Shown: positions 45,308 through 52,110, numbered from the stretch's first letter. The stretch: DNA of 56,163 bases from Candidatus Methylomirabilis lanthanidiphila (GCA_902196205.1 CABIKM010000025.1:1-56163); one strand, 5' to 3'. Translations and numbers: made by a program. Notes: a model not told the origin generated them from the sequence alone.

Positions 45308-45403
45308 GCCAAACGGTTAAGCTCACCGACGGCAATGAAGCGCTGCAGAATTGCCGTCCGGTGCAGCGCCTTGTCAGTCATAAGTTTTATCGCTTAATGG
45401 CCC
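45308..45403 (-). other. attC-like folded element upstream of DUF4399 paralog 2
   Basis: The plus strand opens with GCCAAAC (minus GTTTGGC, one base off GTTRRRY) and folds as nested arms. These are GCCA with TGGC, TTAAGC with GCTTAA, and CACCGACGGCAAT with ATTGCCGTCCGGTG around a GAAGCGCTGCAGA loop. Similarity to the leader of paralog 1 stops exactly at this heptamer. The structure resembles a long attC, but the distal core is not canonical. Confidence 0.4.
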
Positions 45404-45439
45404 GTATGCGTTCGGCTCGTTTCTCTAGTTCCGATGCCT

Positions 45440-45712
45440 GCGTATCTCGGAACGGCCGAGATGGGATGGACACTGGTCGTGCTCACAATCGTTTGCTTCA
45501 GCAGCGCCTGGAGGGTCCCCTGGAAACAGGACAGCCCTTTGGGGCTTCCCGTCCCCCAAAGGGCTGCGACAGCTTCCTCCCGCCGGACGCGGGTCCGGTT
45601 GGCTTATCGGTGCTCACTGACCACCAGGAGCCGGATATCGGCCACACTTACCATCGAACGCTGACCCCTTGGCGGGCCCGAGTGCAGTCGCTTGTTCGCC
45701 CGCCAGGTTGAC
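45440..45712 (-). repeat. Array hairpin repeat, copy D
   Basis: The left part is shortened and diverged. The core hairpin is at 45532-45566 (CAGCCCTTTGGGG, loop CTTCCCGTC), then CCGGACGCGGGTCCGG and GTTGGCTTATCGG. The right extension (GGCCACACTTACCATCGAAC) matches copy C. It abuts the stop of the gene at 45716. Confidence 0.88.
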
Positions 45713-45715
45713 GAT

Positions 45716-45961
45716 TTACGCCTTGGCCGCCGCCTTCTTCTGCGCGCCTGGGATTTTCCTCAACCGGATCACCAACCGAAGAGCCTCGTTGACGGCTTCG
45801 TCGGTCGGAAACGACTCCGCAACGTCAGGAGCCAGCAGAACGAGGTTCGTTCCTTCCTGATACCGGTCTGCGTACTTCCCTCGGACACCGCCCTTGAGCT
45901 GCGAAAGATCGTATTCCTCACGCAGGTCGTCATCTATTGGTTTGGCCGATGGTTTCTTCAT
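45716..45961 (-). CDS. Small protein downstream of brnTA, antitoxin-like
   Basis: An 81-residue protein with DLREEYDLSQLKGGVRGKYA, then GTNLVLLAPDVAESFPTDEA and a basic Ala/Lys tail. Proteins with the YDxSxLKGGVRGKY pattern are common near toxin-antitoxin loci and resemble antitoxins, but their function is not established. The ATG at 45961 overlaps the brnA stop (ATGA), making this the third gene of a coupled brnT-brnA operon. Confidence 0.75.
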   Translation of the reverse strand: MKKPSAKPIDDDLREEYDLSQLKGGVRGKYADRYQEGTNLVLLAPDVAESFPTDEAVNEALRLVIRLRKIPGAQKKAAAKA

Positions 45962-46176
45962 GCTGCAGGTATCCACTTCATGGCCAAGCGACGCTTTGAC
46001 GCCGCACAATCGCGAAGATACATATTAATCAGCGTCTGATATGGGAGGCTTACCTCTTCGGCGAGTGCTCTAAAATATTCGATGGTGGCATCATCTACCC
46101 GGATGGTGAGCTGTCTCTTCACCCGCTTGGCGTACGGATTCCGTGTGGCCTTTGAGAAGTCATAGCTCTTTCTCAT
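45958..46176 (-). CDS. brnA: BrnA-like antitoxin
   Basis: A 72-residue ribbon-helix-helix protein: MRKSYDFSKATRNPYAKRVK, then QLTIRVDDATIEYFRALAEE and YQTLINMYLRDCA. This is the BrnA type that neutralises BrnT. It overlaps brnT by four bases. Confidence 0.88.
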   Translation of the reverse strand: MRKSYDFSKATRNPYAKRVKRQLTIRVDDATIEYFRALAEEVSLPYQTLINMYLRDCAASKRRLAMKWIPAA

Positions 46177-46469
46177 ATTCTTCTCCTTCGCATGTATTGT
46201 GATGTCTCTGATTTAGTGGCCTTCCAGACAGAGATGATGCGGACCGTATCCGATTCTTCGCGATAACAGTGACATACAACGAGCAGTCGAGCAATCGCGC
46301 TAAGGCCTAAAAGCAGAAAACGATCTTCATCTTCCGAGTGATCGGGATCATGCATGAACAAGGCATTATCGTCGGCGAATACTGTCTGGCCTTCTTCGAA
46401 TGAGACGCCATGCTTCCTCTGGTTGATCACGTTCTTTCTTTCGTCCCAGACAAAGCGAATGGCACCCAT
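46173..46469 (-). CDS. brnT: BrnT-family ribonuclease toxin
   Basis: A 98-residue protein with the BrnT pattern: IRFVWDERKNVINQRKHGVS, FEEGQTVFADDNALFMHDPD, then SEDEDRFLLLG and RIISVWKATKSE. BrnT is a RelE-fold RNase. The start lies close to the predicted transcription start, so the mRNA may be leaderless. First gene of a three-gene operon. Confidence 0.93.
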   Translation of the reverse strand: MGAIRFVWDERKNVINQRKHGVSFEEGQTVFADDNALFMHDPDHSEDEDRFLLLGLSAIARLLVVCHCYREESDTVRIISVWKATKSETSQYMRRRRI

Positions 46470-46475
46470 ATTTAC

Positions 46476-46504
46476 AACATACCTACAATGCCACTACACG
46501 TCAA
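46476..46504 (-). promoter_or_regulatory. Promoter of the brnTA operon
   Basis: Minus strand: TTGACG (46504-46499), a 17-base spacer and TATGTT (46481-46476), ending about seven bases before the brnT ATG. Hairpin repeat copy E begins right behind the -35. Confidence 0.5.
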
Positions 46505-46630
46505 GTCTCTGTTGCCGGCTTCAAAAGCTTCCGGAAGGTCCCCTGGAAACAGGTCAGCCCTTTGGGGCTTCCTGTCCCCCAAAGGGCTGTGACAGATTCC
46601 TCCCGCCAGACGCGGGTCCGGTTGGCTTAT
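46505..46630 (-). repeat. Array hairpin repeat, copy E (shortened left end)
   Basis: It starts near GTCTCTGTTGCCGGCTTC, keeps the GGTCCCCTGGAAACAGG segment and the core hairpin at 46555-46589, then CAGACGCGGGTCCGG and GTTGGCTTAT. The long left end with GTTCAGTAGTTAGCAAG is missing. It lies 3' of the ribbon-helix-helix antitoxin gene. Confidence 0.88.
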
Positions 46631-46668
46631 GTAGGGATCCGCGTAAACCCTTTGTCCGGTGGCTCCCT

Positions 46669-46905
46669 TCAAATCTTGTCGCGGTTCTCGGGCTCAACGT
46701 CCGGAACCTTAGACAGGGCACGATCGAATTTCGCTCGGCTGGCGCGCTTCGCCCTCTGGGACAAATAGTCTTCCGTCTCAAGGGCCGAGATTTTTTCGGC
46801 CAGAGCAGAGGCTGCAAATTGGTTGATGGATATCCGGTCCTTCTTGGCAAGTTTTCGGATTCTTTCGTGGAGAGAGTCGGGTAGCCTCAGGCTGATTGTA
46901 CTCAT
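46669..46905 (-). CDS. Ribbon-helix-helix antitoxin of a PIN module
   Basis: A 78-residue protein starting STISLRLPDSLHERIRKLAK, a ribbon-helix-helix DNA-binding motif, with SINQFAASALAEKIS and a charged tail. ATG 46905 shares one base with the stop of the PIN gene and has GGAG seven bases upstream. The toxin gene comes first, the reverse of the usual vapBC order. Confidence 0.85.
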   Translation of the reverse strand: MSTISLRLPDSLHERIRKLAKKDRISINQFAASALAEKISALETEDYLSQRAKRASRAKFDRALSKVPDVEPENRDKI

Positions 46906-47330
46906 CACAAATCTCCTATCCTGCGCAGGAACTCTTTCGGGGTGAGAACTCCGATATCGAATTCCTCAGCTCCTGTGAAATCTCTCTGGTTGTATGTCAC
47001 GATAAAGTCGCAACCAGCAGCGGCCGCCAATTCGAGAACCATGTCGTCCTTTGGATCACGAAGCAACGGTCGCCACAGGTAATAAATCTTCCTATGCCTG
47101 GCCACGGCACAGACGAAATCCAGGATGTCATCAATGTCTCTGGCCGAAGGCCCCCCTCGGCGGACCGTCCTTTTTGCAGCTTTCTCGTATTCAATAACCA
47201 AGGGAACTGAAACGCTGATCTCAAACCGGCTGTCTCCCAAGAGCCGCAGCAGTCTGAATGAGGCCCCTCTCTTCGATCGTAATGCCGAGACAAGGACGTT
47301 TGTATCGATGACAATCTGCAAGCTCTTCAT
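46905..47330 (-). CDS. PIN-domain toxin, COG1569 type
   Basis: A 141-residue PIN nuclease. Acidic active-site residues are visible in VIDTNVLVSAL, in IEYEKA, and in RDPKDDMVLELAAAAGCDFIVTYN. Such proteins act as tRNA or mRNA endonucleases in toxin-antitoxin modules. A perfect 20-base palindrome lies directly before the start codon, leaving no room for a Shine-Dalgarno site. Confidence 0.9.
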   Translation of the reverse strand: MKSLQIVIDTNVLVSALRSKRGASFRLLRLLGDSRFEISVSVPLVIEYEKAAKRTVRRGGPSARDIDDILDFVCAVARHRKIYYLWRPLLRDPKDDMVLELAAAAGCDFIVTYNQRDFTGAEEFDIGVLTPKEFLRRIGDL

Positions 47331-47331
47331 T

Positions 47332-47351
47332 ATGGTATTATATATAATACC
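47332..47351 (-). promoter_or_regulatory. Perfect 20-base operator palindrome of the PIN module
   Basis: ATGGTATTATATAATACCAT is fully self-complementary and contains TATAAT. TTGACT lies upstream at about 15 bases. The palindrome starts two bases before the PIN ATG. It probably binds the ribbon-helix-helix antitoxin and covers the -10 region, with a leaderless transcript. Confidence 0.65.
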
Positions 47352-47379
47352 ATTAGCTCAGTCAAGTAAGGACGTTCAC

Positions 47380-47515
47380 CGTCGTGCTGACACTCTCGTG
47401 CTTCAGCAGCTCCGGAAGGTCCCCTGGAAACAGGACAGCCCTCTGGGGCTTCCCGTACCCCAAAGGGCTGTGACAGCTTCCTTGCACTGGACGCGGGTCC
47501 GGTTGCCTGGGCGGA
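47380..47515 (-). repeat. Array hairpin repeat, copy F (shortened)
   Basis: It starts near GTCGTGCTGACACTCTCGTG, has GGTCCCCTGGAAACAGG, the core hairpin at 47436-47470 (left arm CAGCCCTCTGGGG) and CTGGACGCGGGTCCGGTTG. It lies 3' of the HigA gene and 5' of the PIN operator. Confidence 0.87.
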
Positions 47516-47582
47516 GCTGCGACACACCGCAGGCCCACCGCTGAGCGCTCTAACAGGCGATGGCGTCGGCACGAGCGACGAA

Positions 47583-47876
47583 TTACGCCGCGGTAAGCCG
47601 AACCTTACTCACCTTTCCGAGCTTGACCCGCTGCCTGGCCTGCCAAAGATCATAGTTGTACTGCATGGCCAGCCAACTCTCCGGGGAGCGGCCGAGCGCC
47701 TTCGAAAGGCGCAGCGCCATTTCCGGGCTGATGCCGCTGGTACCCTTCAGGATACGATTCAGCGTGGAGGCGGACACACCGAGCTTGGCGGCAAGCCCGC
47801 GACCACTCAGGTGGTTCGGTTCAAGATACACCTCGGCGATGAATTCTCCGGGATGGGGAGGATTGTGCATACCCAT
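47583..47876 (-). CDS. higA: HigA-family antitoxin
   Basis: A 97-residue XRE-type protein: MHNPPHPGEFIAEVYLEP, then a helix-turn-helix in GRGLAAKLGVSASTLNRILK and ISPEMALRLSKALGRSPESW. This is the classic HigA pattern. It follows higB with an overlap of start and stop codons. Confidence 0.94.
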   Translation of the reverse strand: MGMHNPPHPGEFIAEVYLEPNHLSGRGLAAKLGVSASTLNRILKGTSGISPEMALRLSKALGRSPESWLAMQYNYDLWQARQRVKLGKVSKVRLTAA

Positions 47877-48154
47877 CAGTGATAGTCCTCATAGTCCAGG
47901 ACGTAGGCGTGTCCGTCTCTGAACTCGAATGTTACACGCCAGTTTGCATTGACCCACACCGACCAGCGGCCCCGTTCAGCGCCTTTCAACGGGTGAAGAC
48001 GAAACCCCGGAACGTTCATGTCCTCAACGGACTGAGACGTATCCAATGCGATTAGGAGCATCCGAAGCCGCTGCGCGTGGGGGGGTTGAATTCCCGCCGC
48101 GTTTCCCGACTCAAAGAACTTCCTGAGTCCCTTGTGTCGGAATGACTGAATCAT
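47876..48154 (-). CDS. higB: HigB-family toxin
   Basis: A 92-residue RelE-superfamily protein: MIQSFRHKGLRKFFESGNA, RMLLIALDTSQSVEDMNVPG, FRLHPLKGAERGRWSVWVN, and a terminal VLDYEDYH. HigB toxins cleave mRNA on the ribosome. The gene is first in the higBA pair and has its own promoter. Confidence 0.94.
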   Translation of the reverse strand: MIQSFRHKGLRKFFESGNAAGIQPPHAQRLRMLLIALDTSQSVEDMNVPGFRLHPLKGAERGRWSVWVNANWRVTFEFRDGHAYVLDYEDYH

Positions 48155-48160
48155 ACGTTA

Positions 48161-48189
48161 ATAATAGCGCGTTGCGCATCACGCGACAA
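48161..48189 (-). promoter_or_regulatory. Promoter of higBA
   Basis: Minus strand: TTGTCG (48189-48184), a 17-base spacer and TATTAT (48166-48161). The -35 begins one base after a GTTAAGC core-like heptamer at 48197-48191. Confidence 0.55.
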
Positions 48190-48190
48190 G

Positions 48191-48197
48191 GCTTAAC
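48191..48197 (-). other. Integron R'-like core heptamer upstream of higBA
   Basis: GTTAAGC on the minus strand is an exact GTTRRRY match placed between repeat G and the higB promoter, the position expected for the 3' end of a cassette recombination site. The far partner is not obvious, so a chance match is possible. Confidence 0.35.
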
Positions 48198-48219
48198 TAT
48201 GACCTATACCGATCGCACC

Positions 48220-48470
48220 GTCTTCATCAACTATTGTCAGCCGTAGCGGATTCTTTGGAGTTGTTCAGTGGTTAGCAAGAGATGTCTTGGCTGCCCGGAT
48301 GGGACACACACTGGTCATGCTCACCTGCTCGTGCTTCAGACGCTCCGGGAGGGTCGCCTGGAAACAGGACAGCCCTTTGGGGCTTCCCGTCCCTCAAAGG
48401 GCTGCGACAGATTCCTCCCGCCGAACGCGGGGCCGGTTGGCTTATCGATGCTCACCGGCCGCTATGCCCC
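48220..48470 (-). repeat. Array hairpin repeat, copy G
   Basis: A long copy: TCTTCATCAACTATTGTCAG and GCGGATTCTTTGGAGTTGTT match the far left of copy A, then GTTAGCAAGAGATGTCTTGG, the core hairpin at 48370-48404 and CGAACGCGGGGCCGG. The MFS transporter gene ends within its right edge. Confidence 0.9.
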
Positions 48471-49697
48471 CGGAGCGCTTGCTCTCTCTTCGGGCGGCTT
48501 GAGCGATTGGAACTGGCGATACAACACTAGGTCGTAGATGATTTTTAAACTACCTGCGATCACGAAAGGTGCGCCGATAAGTACGGGATTCGCCAGCAAC
48601 AAACCGCTGAGTACCGGTGATAGCGATGCACCGACCGACCGGGCTATCGTTGTGACCCCGGATGCGGCAGAACGTTCGTCAGGAGACACGACCGCCATGG
48701 TATACGACTGACGGGTGGGCACATCCATCTGTGAAATACTGAAACGTAGAAGAAGCACACCGATCGCTAACGGCAAATTGGGCATGAACGGCACGAGACA
48801 CAGCAACACATTCGAGGGAATATGTGTGAACACCATTGTCCTAATCAGGCCGATCCGTGCCGCGATGCGGGCAGCCAATAACGCCGAGATACCTGCCAGG
48901 ACGTTCGCACCAAAGAAGATGCTGCCGAGTATACCGACGTCAATTCCAAATCTGACGTGAAACCAGTACGCTATAAGGCTCTGAATCACAAACCCACCCG
49001 CGAACGCATCCAACGCAAACAGGCCGCTCAGCTTCATCACCACGCCTTTAGAACGATGCAGCCCAAACATGCGATGGGCAGGCACACGGCCGGCTCTCGT
49101 TTCAACCGATGACGACAGGCACAGAAACGTTGAGGCAAGCAGTACCCCGCTCATAGCGTAGCCAATCAATACGACACGGTACGACTCGAGCGGTGAAAAA
49201 CCGGACCCCTGCAGGGTGTGAGCCAGCCAGCCACCGCCCAACGCGCCTGACGCCGTCGCAAATGAACCGACAAGGTTATACCACGCAAACACGTGGGTAC
49301 GTCGTTCGTTTGGCAGGAGCTGGGAGAGAGCGGCCTGTTCAATGGACAAAAACGGACCGATTTCGTTTCCACTTGGGCTGATGACACCAATAATCGCGGC
49401 GACGATCAAGAGGATGGGGTTGCGAGTGAGGACGAAAGCCGCACCTGCCACAACCATCAATGTCGCGCCCAGCACCAGCATTCGTCGTCTGCCGAACCTG
49501 TCGGCTGACGTGGTAATCCAGAGCGAAATCCCCACGTCGCCAACCAGCGTCAGGCTCAGCAGTAAGCCTATGGCTTGTTCGCTCAGGCCGAGTTGCGCCA
49601 GATACAATGTCAACACAACAGACAAGAAGCCGTATGCGAACAAGCGCATGATGCGCGCGACAAATAACAGCGCAATGTCAATCTGTGAACGCGTCAT
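48462..49697 (-). CDS. MFS transporter, cassette gene
   Basis: A 411-residue protein with 12 predicted transmembrane segments. The loop-2 motif reads TTSADRFGRRRML, typical of major facilitator efflux proteins, and a long central loop separates the halves. It resembles drug-efflux-type MFS members, but the substrate is unknown. The stop codon lies inside the right edge of repeat G. Confidence 0.88.
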   Translation of the reverse strand: MTRSQIDIALLFVARIMRLFAYGFLSVVLTLYLAQLGLSEQAIGLLLSLTLVGDVGISLWITTSADRFGRRRMLVLGATLMVVAGAAFVLTRNPILLIVAAIIGVISPSGNEIGPFLSIEQAALSQLLPNERRTHVFAWYNLVGSFATASGALGGGWLAHTLQGSGFSPLESYRVVLIGYAMSGVLLASTFLCLSSSVETRAGRVPAHRMFGLHRSKGVVMKLSGLFALDAFAGGFVIQSLIAYWFHVRFGIDVGILGSIFFGANVLAGISALLAARIAARIGLIRTMVFTHIPSNVLLCLVPFMPNLPLAIGVLLLRFSISQMDVPTRQSYTMAVVSPDERSAASGVTTIARSVGASLSPVLSGLLLANPVLIGAPFVIAGSLKIIYDLVLYRQFQSLKPPEERASAPGA

Positions 49698-49764
49698 TGG
49701 GTTTGCCTCGTCAAATCATTGCCTGGCAATAAGGACAGAGGGCGTCATATACAATCCTCGTCGC

Positions 49765-49875
49765 GCTCACATTCTCGTGCTTCATGGGTTCCGGCAGGGG
49801 CCACCGGAAACAGGACAGCCCTTTGGGGCTCACCATACCCCCAAAGGGCTGTACAGATTTCTCTCGATCGCGACT
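49765..49875 (-). repeat. Array hairpin repeat, copy H (short)
   Basis: GCGCTCACATTCTCGTGCTT, then CCGGAAACAGGA and the core hairpin at 49816-49851 (loop CTCACCATACC). The CCGGAC stem on the right is lost. It lies between the MFS gene start and the ankyrin gene stop. Confidence 0.8.
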
Positions 49876-49885
49876 TCGTTGGAGG

Positions 49886-50398
49886 CTATTCCTTGGCCCC
49901 GGCATTCTTGAGAAGTTGCACGATCTCGTTTTCGTCCCTGTTAAATGCTATCATCATGGCCGTTACACCGTTGTTCGTTTTAGCGTTCACGTCCGCGCCA
50001 TGTGCGAGCAGCAGTTCTACGACCTCGCGGTGGCCTTCCTGAGACGCCCACAGCAAGGCCGTTGCGCCGTTACTCTGTCTGGCGTTCACATCCGTGCCCT
50101 CCGCAATCAGCAGCTCGACGACCTCCCGATGACCTGCCAGCGCCGCTCTCATCATGGCCGTCCAGCCCTCGTCGGATTTGATGTGTATCCAGGCGCCATG
50201 CTTGATCAGTACCTTCACCACCTCGAGGCGGCCTCTGAGAGACGCTCTCATCAAGGCCGTCCAGCCATATTCATCCCTGGCATTCACATTCGCGCCCTTC
50301 GCGATCAGCGCCTCCACCGCCTCGGGACCGCCTTCCTGAGCCAGTTTCATTAAGGCTGTTCTGCCATGCCTATCTGCGGCATTCACATCATCGCTCAT
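49886..50398 (-). CDS. Ankyrin repeat protein
   Basis: A 170-residue protein made of five consecutive ankyrin repeats, visible as GRTALMKLAQEGG, GWTALMRASLRGR, GWTAMMRAALAGHREVVELL, GATALLWASQEGHREVVELL and GVTAMMIAFNRDENEIVQLL. There is no signal peptide. It is probably a protein-binding adaptor with unknown partner. The ATG at 50398 has GGAGGG seven bases upstream. Confidence 0.92.
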   Translation of the reverse strand: MSDDVNAADRHGRTALMKLAQEGGPEAVEALIAKGANVNARDEYGWTALMRASLRGRLEVVKVLIKHGAWIHIKSDEGWTAMMRAALAGHREVVELLIAEGTDVNARQSNGATALLWASQEGHREVVELLLAHGADVNAKTNNGVTAMMIAFNRDENEIVQLLKNAGAKE

Positions 50399-50413
50399 AG
50401 TTGCTCCCTCCTT

Positions 50414-50471
50414 CGCGGATTTTATTGTGTGCTTCAGCAGTTGGCAAGCGATATCTGAACTGCCGAGACGG
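50414..50471 (-). repeat. Array repeat, partial copy I (left end only)
   Basis: CGCGGATTTTATTGTGTGCT, TTCAGCAGTTGGCAAGCGAT and ATCTGAACTGCCGAGACGG match the left end of copies A, B, C and G. The central hairpin is missing. After it comes a short CTAGCGC...GTGCTAG inverted repeat (50482-50514) before a plus-strand gene. Confidence 0.7.
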
Positions 50472-50607
50472 ACGAACACCTAGCGCTTGACGCCTCAGAG
50501 GGCCTGTGCTAGAAGAAACGCACCACACACACGGGGCGGGACGGGTCGACCGGCAGGTGCGGGTCTTTCTACGGGGTCACGCAAGCCACAGTAACTACGG
50601 AGTCGCT

Positions 50608-51186
50608 ATGGATCGTGATGCATTCATCAAAGAGCTCGAAGGGCTGCGCGGCTGTGAGTTTAGGTACCTCCACGAAAGCCAGAGGATTGAGAATCTGGTG
50701 CAGTCGTACCTGGACTCCCCAAAGCTTCATAGCCTTGATGGCAATAAGCAGCTTCTCTATCACCTGCTGAACTCTGAATACGCTCCTCTTCAGCGGGTCG
50801 CTCGGACCGGCCTGCAGCCTGGCGGATTTTTGGTAAGCAGGTTCCCGCGGGTCGGACATTGGATCGTGTACGCCGGGTTCATCACAATTTGGGCAGTCAG
50901 TATCGGGTATGCGCTTTCCCCGTACAGATCATCTCAGGCGTGGGCCCTGCTTATTCCGCTGTTAGGCTTTACGATCTACCACCTGCGCGGCTGGTTACGA
51001 CTGAGAGCGCTCACGGCTGAAGTGCGGGAGCTTTTCGATCGCGAGATCTTGCCCGGTCATTTCGACCCGGCGAGCATGTTCGAGCGTCTTCGCGCGCTGG
51101 CGCAAAAGGGATTAAAGGTTCATCCGAACGTCTTTGCGCTGCTTCAGCTACAGCAACATCTACAAAGCCCGCCGGCCGGCCTCTGA
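50608..51186 (+). CDS. Protein of unknown function with two membrane segments
   Basis: Not recognised. The 192-residue frame starts at ATG 50608 with CGGAG five bases upstream. It has a charged N-terminal half of about 85 residues (including CEFRYLHESQRIENLVQSYL). Two transmembrane segments lie near 88-107 (WIVYAGFITIWAVSIGYAL) and 113-130 (AWALLIPLLGFTIYHLR). A soluble C-terminal helix-rich part of 60 residues follows. It is the only gene of the array region on the plus strand. Confidence 0.7.
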   Translation: MDRDAFIKELEGLRGCEFRYLHESQRIENLVQSYLDSPKLHSLDGNKQLLYHLLNSEYAPLQRVARTGLQPGGFLVSRFPRVGHWIVYAGFITIWAVSIGYALSPYRSSQAWALLIPLLGFTIYHLRGWLRLRALTAEVRELFDREILPGHFDPASMFERLRALAQKGLKVHPNVFALLQLQQHLQSPPAGL

Positions 51187-51196
51187 TTTCAAACGA

Positions 51197-51643
51197 TTAT
51201 GGCAACGTCAATCGAGTAATCACATCGCCATGCTGAGGGAATTGCTCAATAAGCGATTGGCGATGACCAAGCTCGAAGAGTTCAAAATGAAATGCCGGCG
51301 CGCACACCACTGATCCAAATGCGTAGGGCACTCCCTCGTCGATTTCAGCAGCTTGCCAACAGTTTTTCGGGACGGCGATCACCGGGTATTCGCCCGCCAA
51401 AATGTCACGTCCCAACGTGAGCGACTTGAGGCTGCCTGTCGTATCAATGATATGAAGCGTGATCCTCCCGTAATGAATGTACCAGAGCTCTTCATTGTTG
51501 AGGACACGATGGAATGCTGAACACGTCCCCGGAAGCATCAACCAGTGGCCGGAGGTCCGATATTCATCGCGATGGGTCTCGACAAATTTTAACCCCTCCG
51601 GGTGGTCGTACCAATCGTAACGTGTGATGAGTGTATCGAGCAT
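51197..51643 (-). CDS. Cupin-5 (DUF985-like) family protein
   Basis: A 148-residue protein with a cupin fold pattern: DWYDHPEGLKFVETHRDEYR, LPGTCSAFHRVLNNEELWYI, HYGRITLHIID, FGSVVCAPAFHFELFELG. DUF985 members have no established general function. The start is taken at ATG 51643; the frame is open further upstream but without homology. Confidence 0.8.
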   Translation of the reverse strand: MLDTLITRYDWYDHPEGLKFVETHRDEYRTSGHWLMLPGTCSAFHRVLNNEELWYIHYGRITLHIIDTTGSLKSLTLGRDILAGEYPVIAVPKNCWQAAEIDEGVPYAFGSVVCAPAFHFELFELGHRQSLIEQFPQHGDVITRLTLP

Positions 51644-51674
51644 GGTTCCGAAGAATGGTTGAACTATGATATCG

Positions 51675-51989
51675 TCACGTGAAGCCGACCAGCAGCCCAC
51701 TCGTAATTGTCACACATGATTTCGCAGCGCCAATTCCGTCGGGTGTGGGTTCAGATACACCTGGCCCTTGAGTCAGACGAATGTAGCCGTGTCGTTGCAC
51801 GAGCTGAATCGACTCCCGCGGCGTGCCCATACCGATCTCAACCTCCGGGCACACGGGCACCCATTCGACCAACCTGCCAAGCGTATCGGTCAGGAACCGA
51901 TCGCGCTTATGCCCGCCGTCGTAACGGACCTTGTCGCCCGACAGACACGTCGAGATGCCGATGCGGATCGGCCCGGCAGTAATTTGCAT
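51675..51989 (-). pseudogene. 5' fragment of a DUF523 family gene
   Basis: From ATG 51989 the frame reads IRIGISTCLSGDKVRYDGGH, then RDRFLTDTLGRLVEWVPVCP and EIGMGTPRES, the DUF523 N-terminal half. After about 70 residues the sequence stops resembling the family and ends at 51675. The missing C-terminal part suggests a deletion at the junction with the cupin gene. The start touches repeat copy J. Confidence 0.75.
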
Positions 51990-52110
51990 CGATATGCTGG
52001 AGATTTCCCTGGAGACAGGACGACCCTTTGAGGTCACCGTACCCCAAAGGGCCGCAACAGCTTACTTCTGCTGAACTCTGCTCGGCGTCGTTTGTCGCCC
52101 CTCACCAGCC
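51988..52110 (-). repeat. Array hairpin repeat, copy J (diverged)
   Basis: CTGGAGATTTCCCTGGAGAC, then the core hairpin at 52021-52054 with altered arms (CGACCCTTTGAGG and CCCCAAAGGGCCG) and CAGCTTACTTCTGCTG, ending TCACCAGCCGCTATGAC. It is the most diverged and last copy, just 3' of the small membrane protein gene. Confidence 0.75.

Noticed and set aside
42567-48537. Repeated plus-strand frames reading EGPLETGQPFGASRPPKG in several hairpin repeats
   Set aside because: The peptide similarity follows from DNA similarity of the repeats. Indels in the hairpin loop shift the frame in copies B, F and H, and start codons are not conserved.
42511-52110. CRISPR array
   Set aside because: Repeats are long, spaced by 0.6-1.5 kb of real genes, variable in length and lack cas genes.
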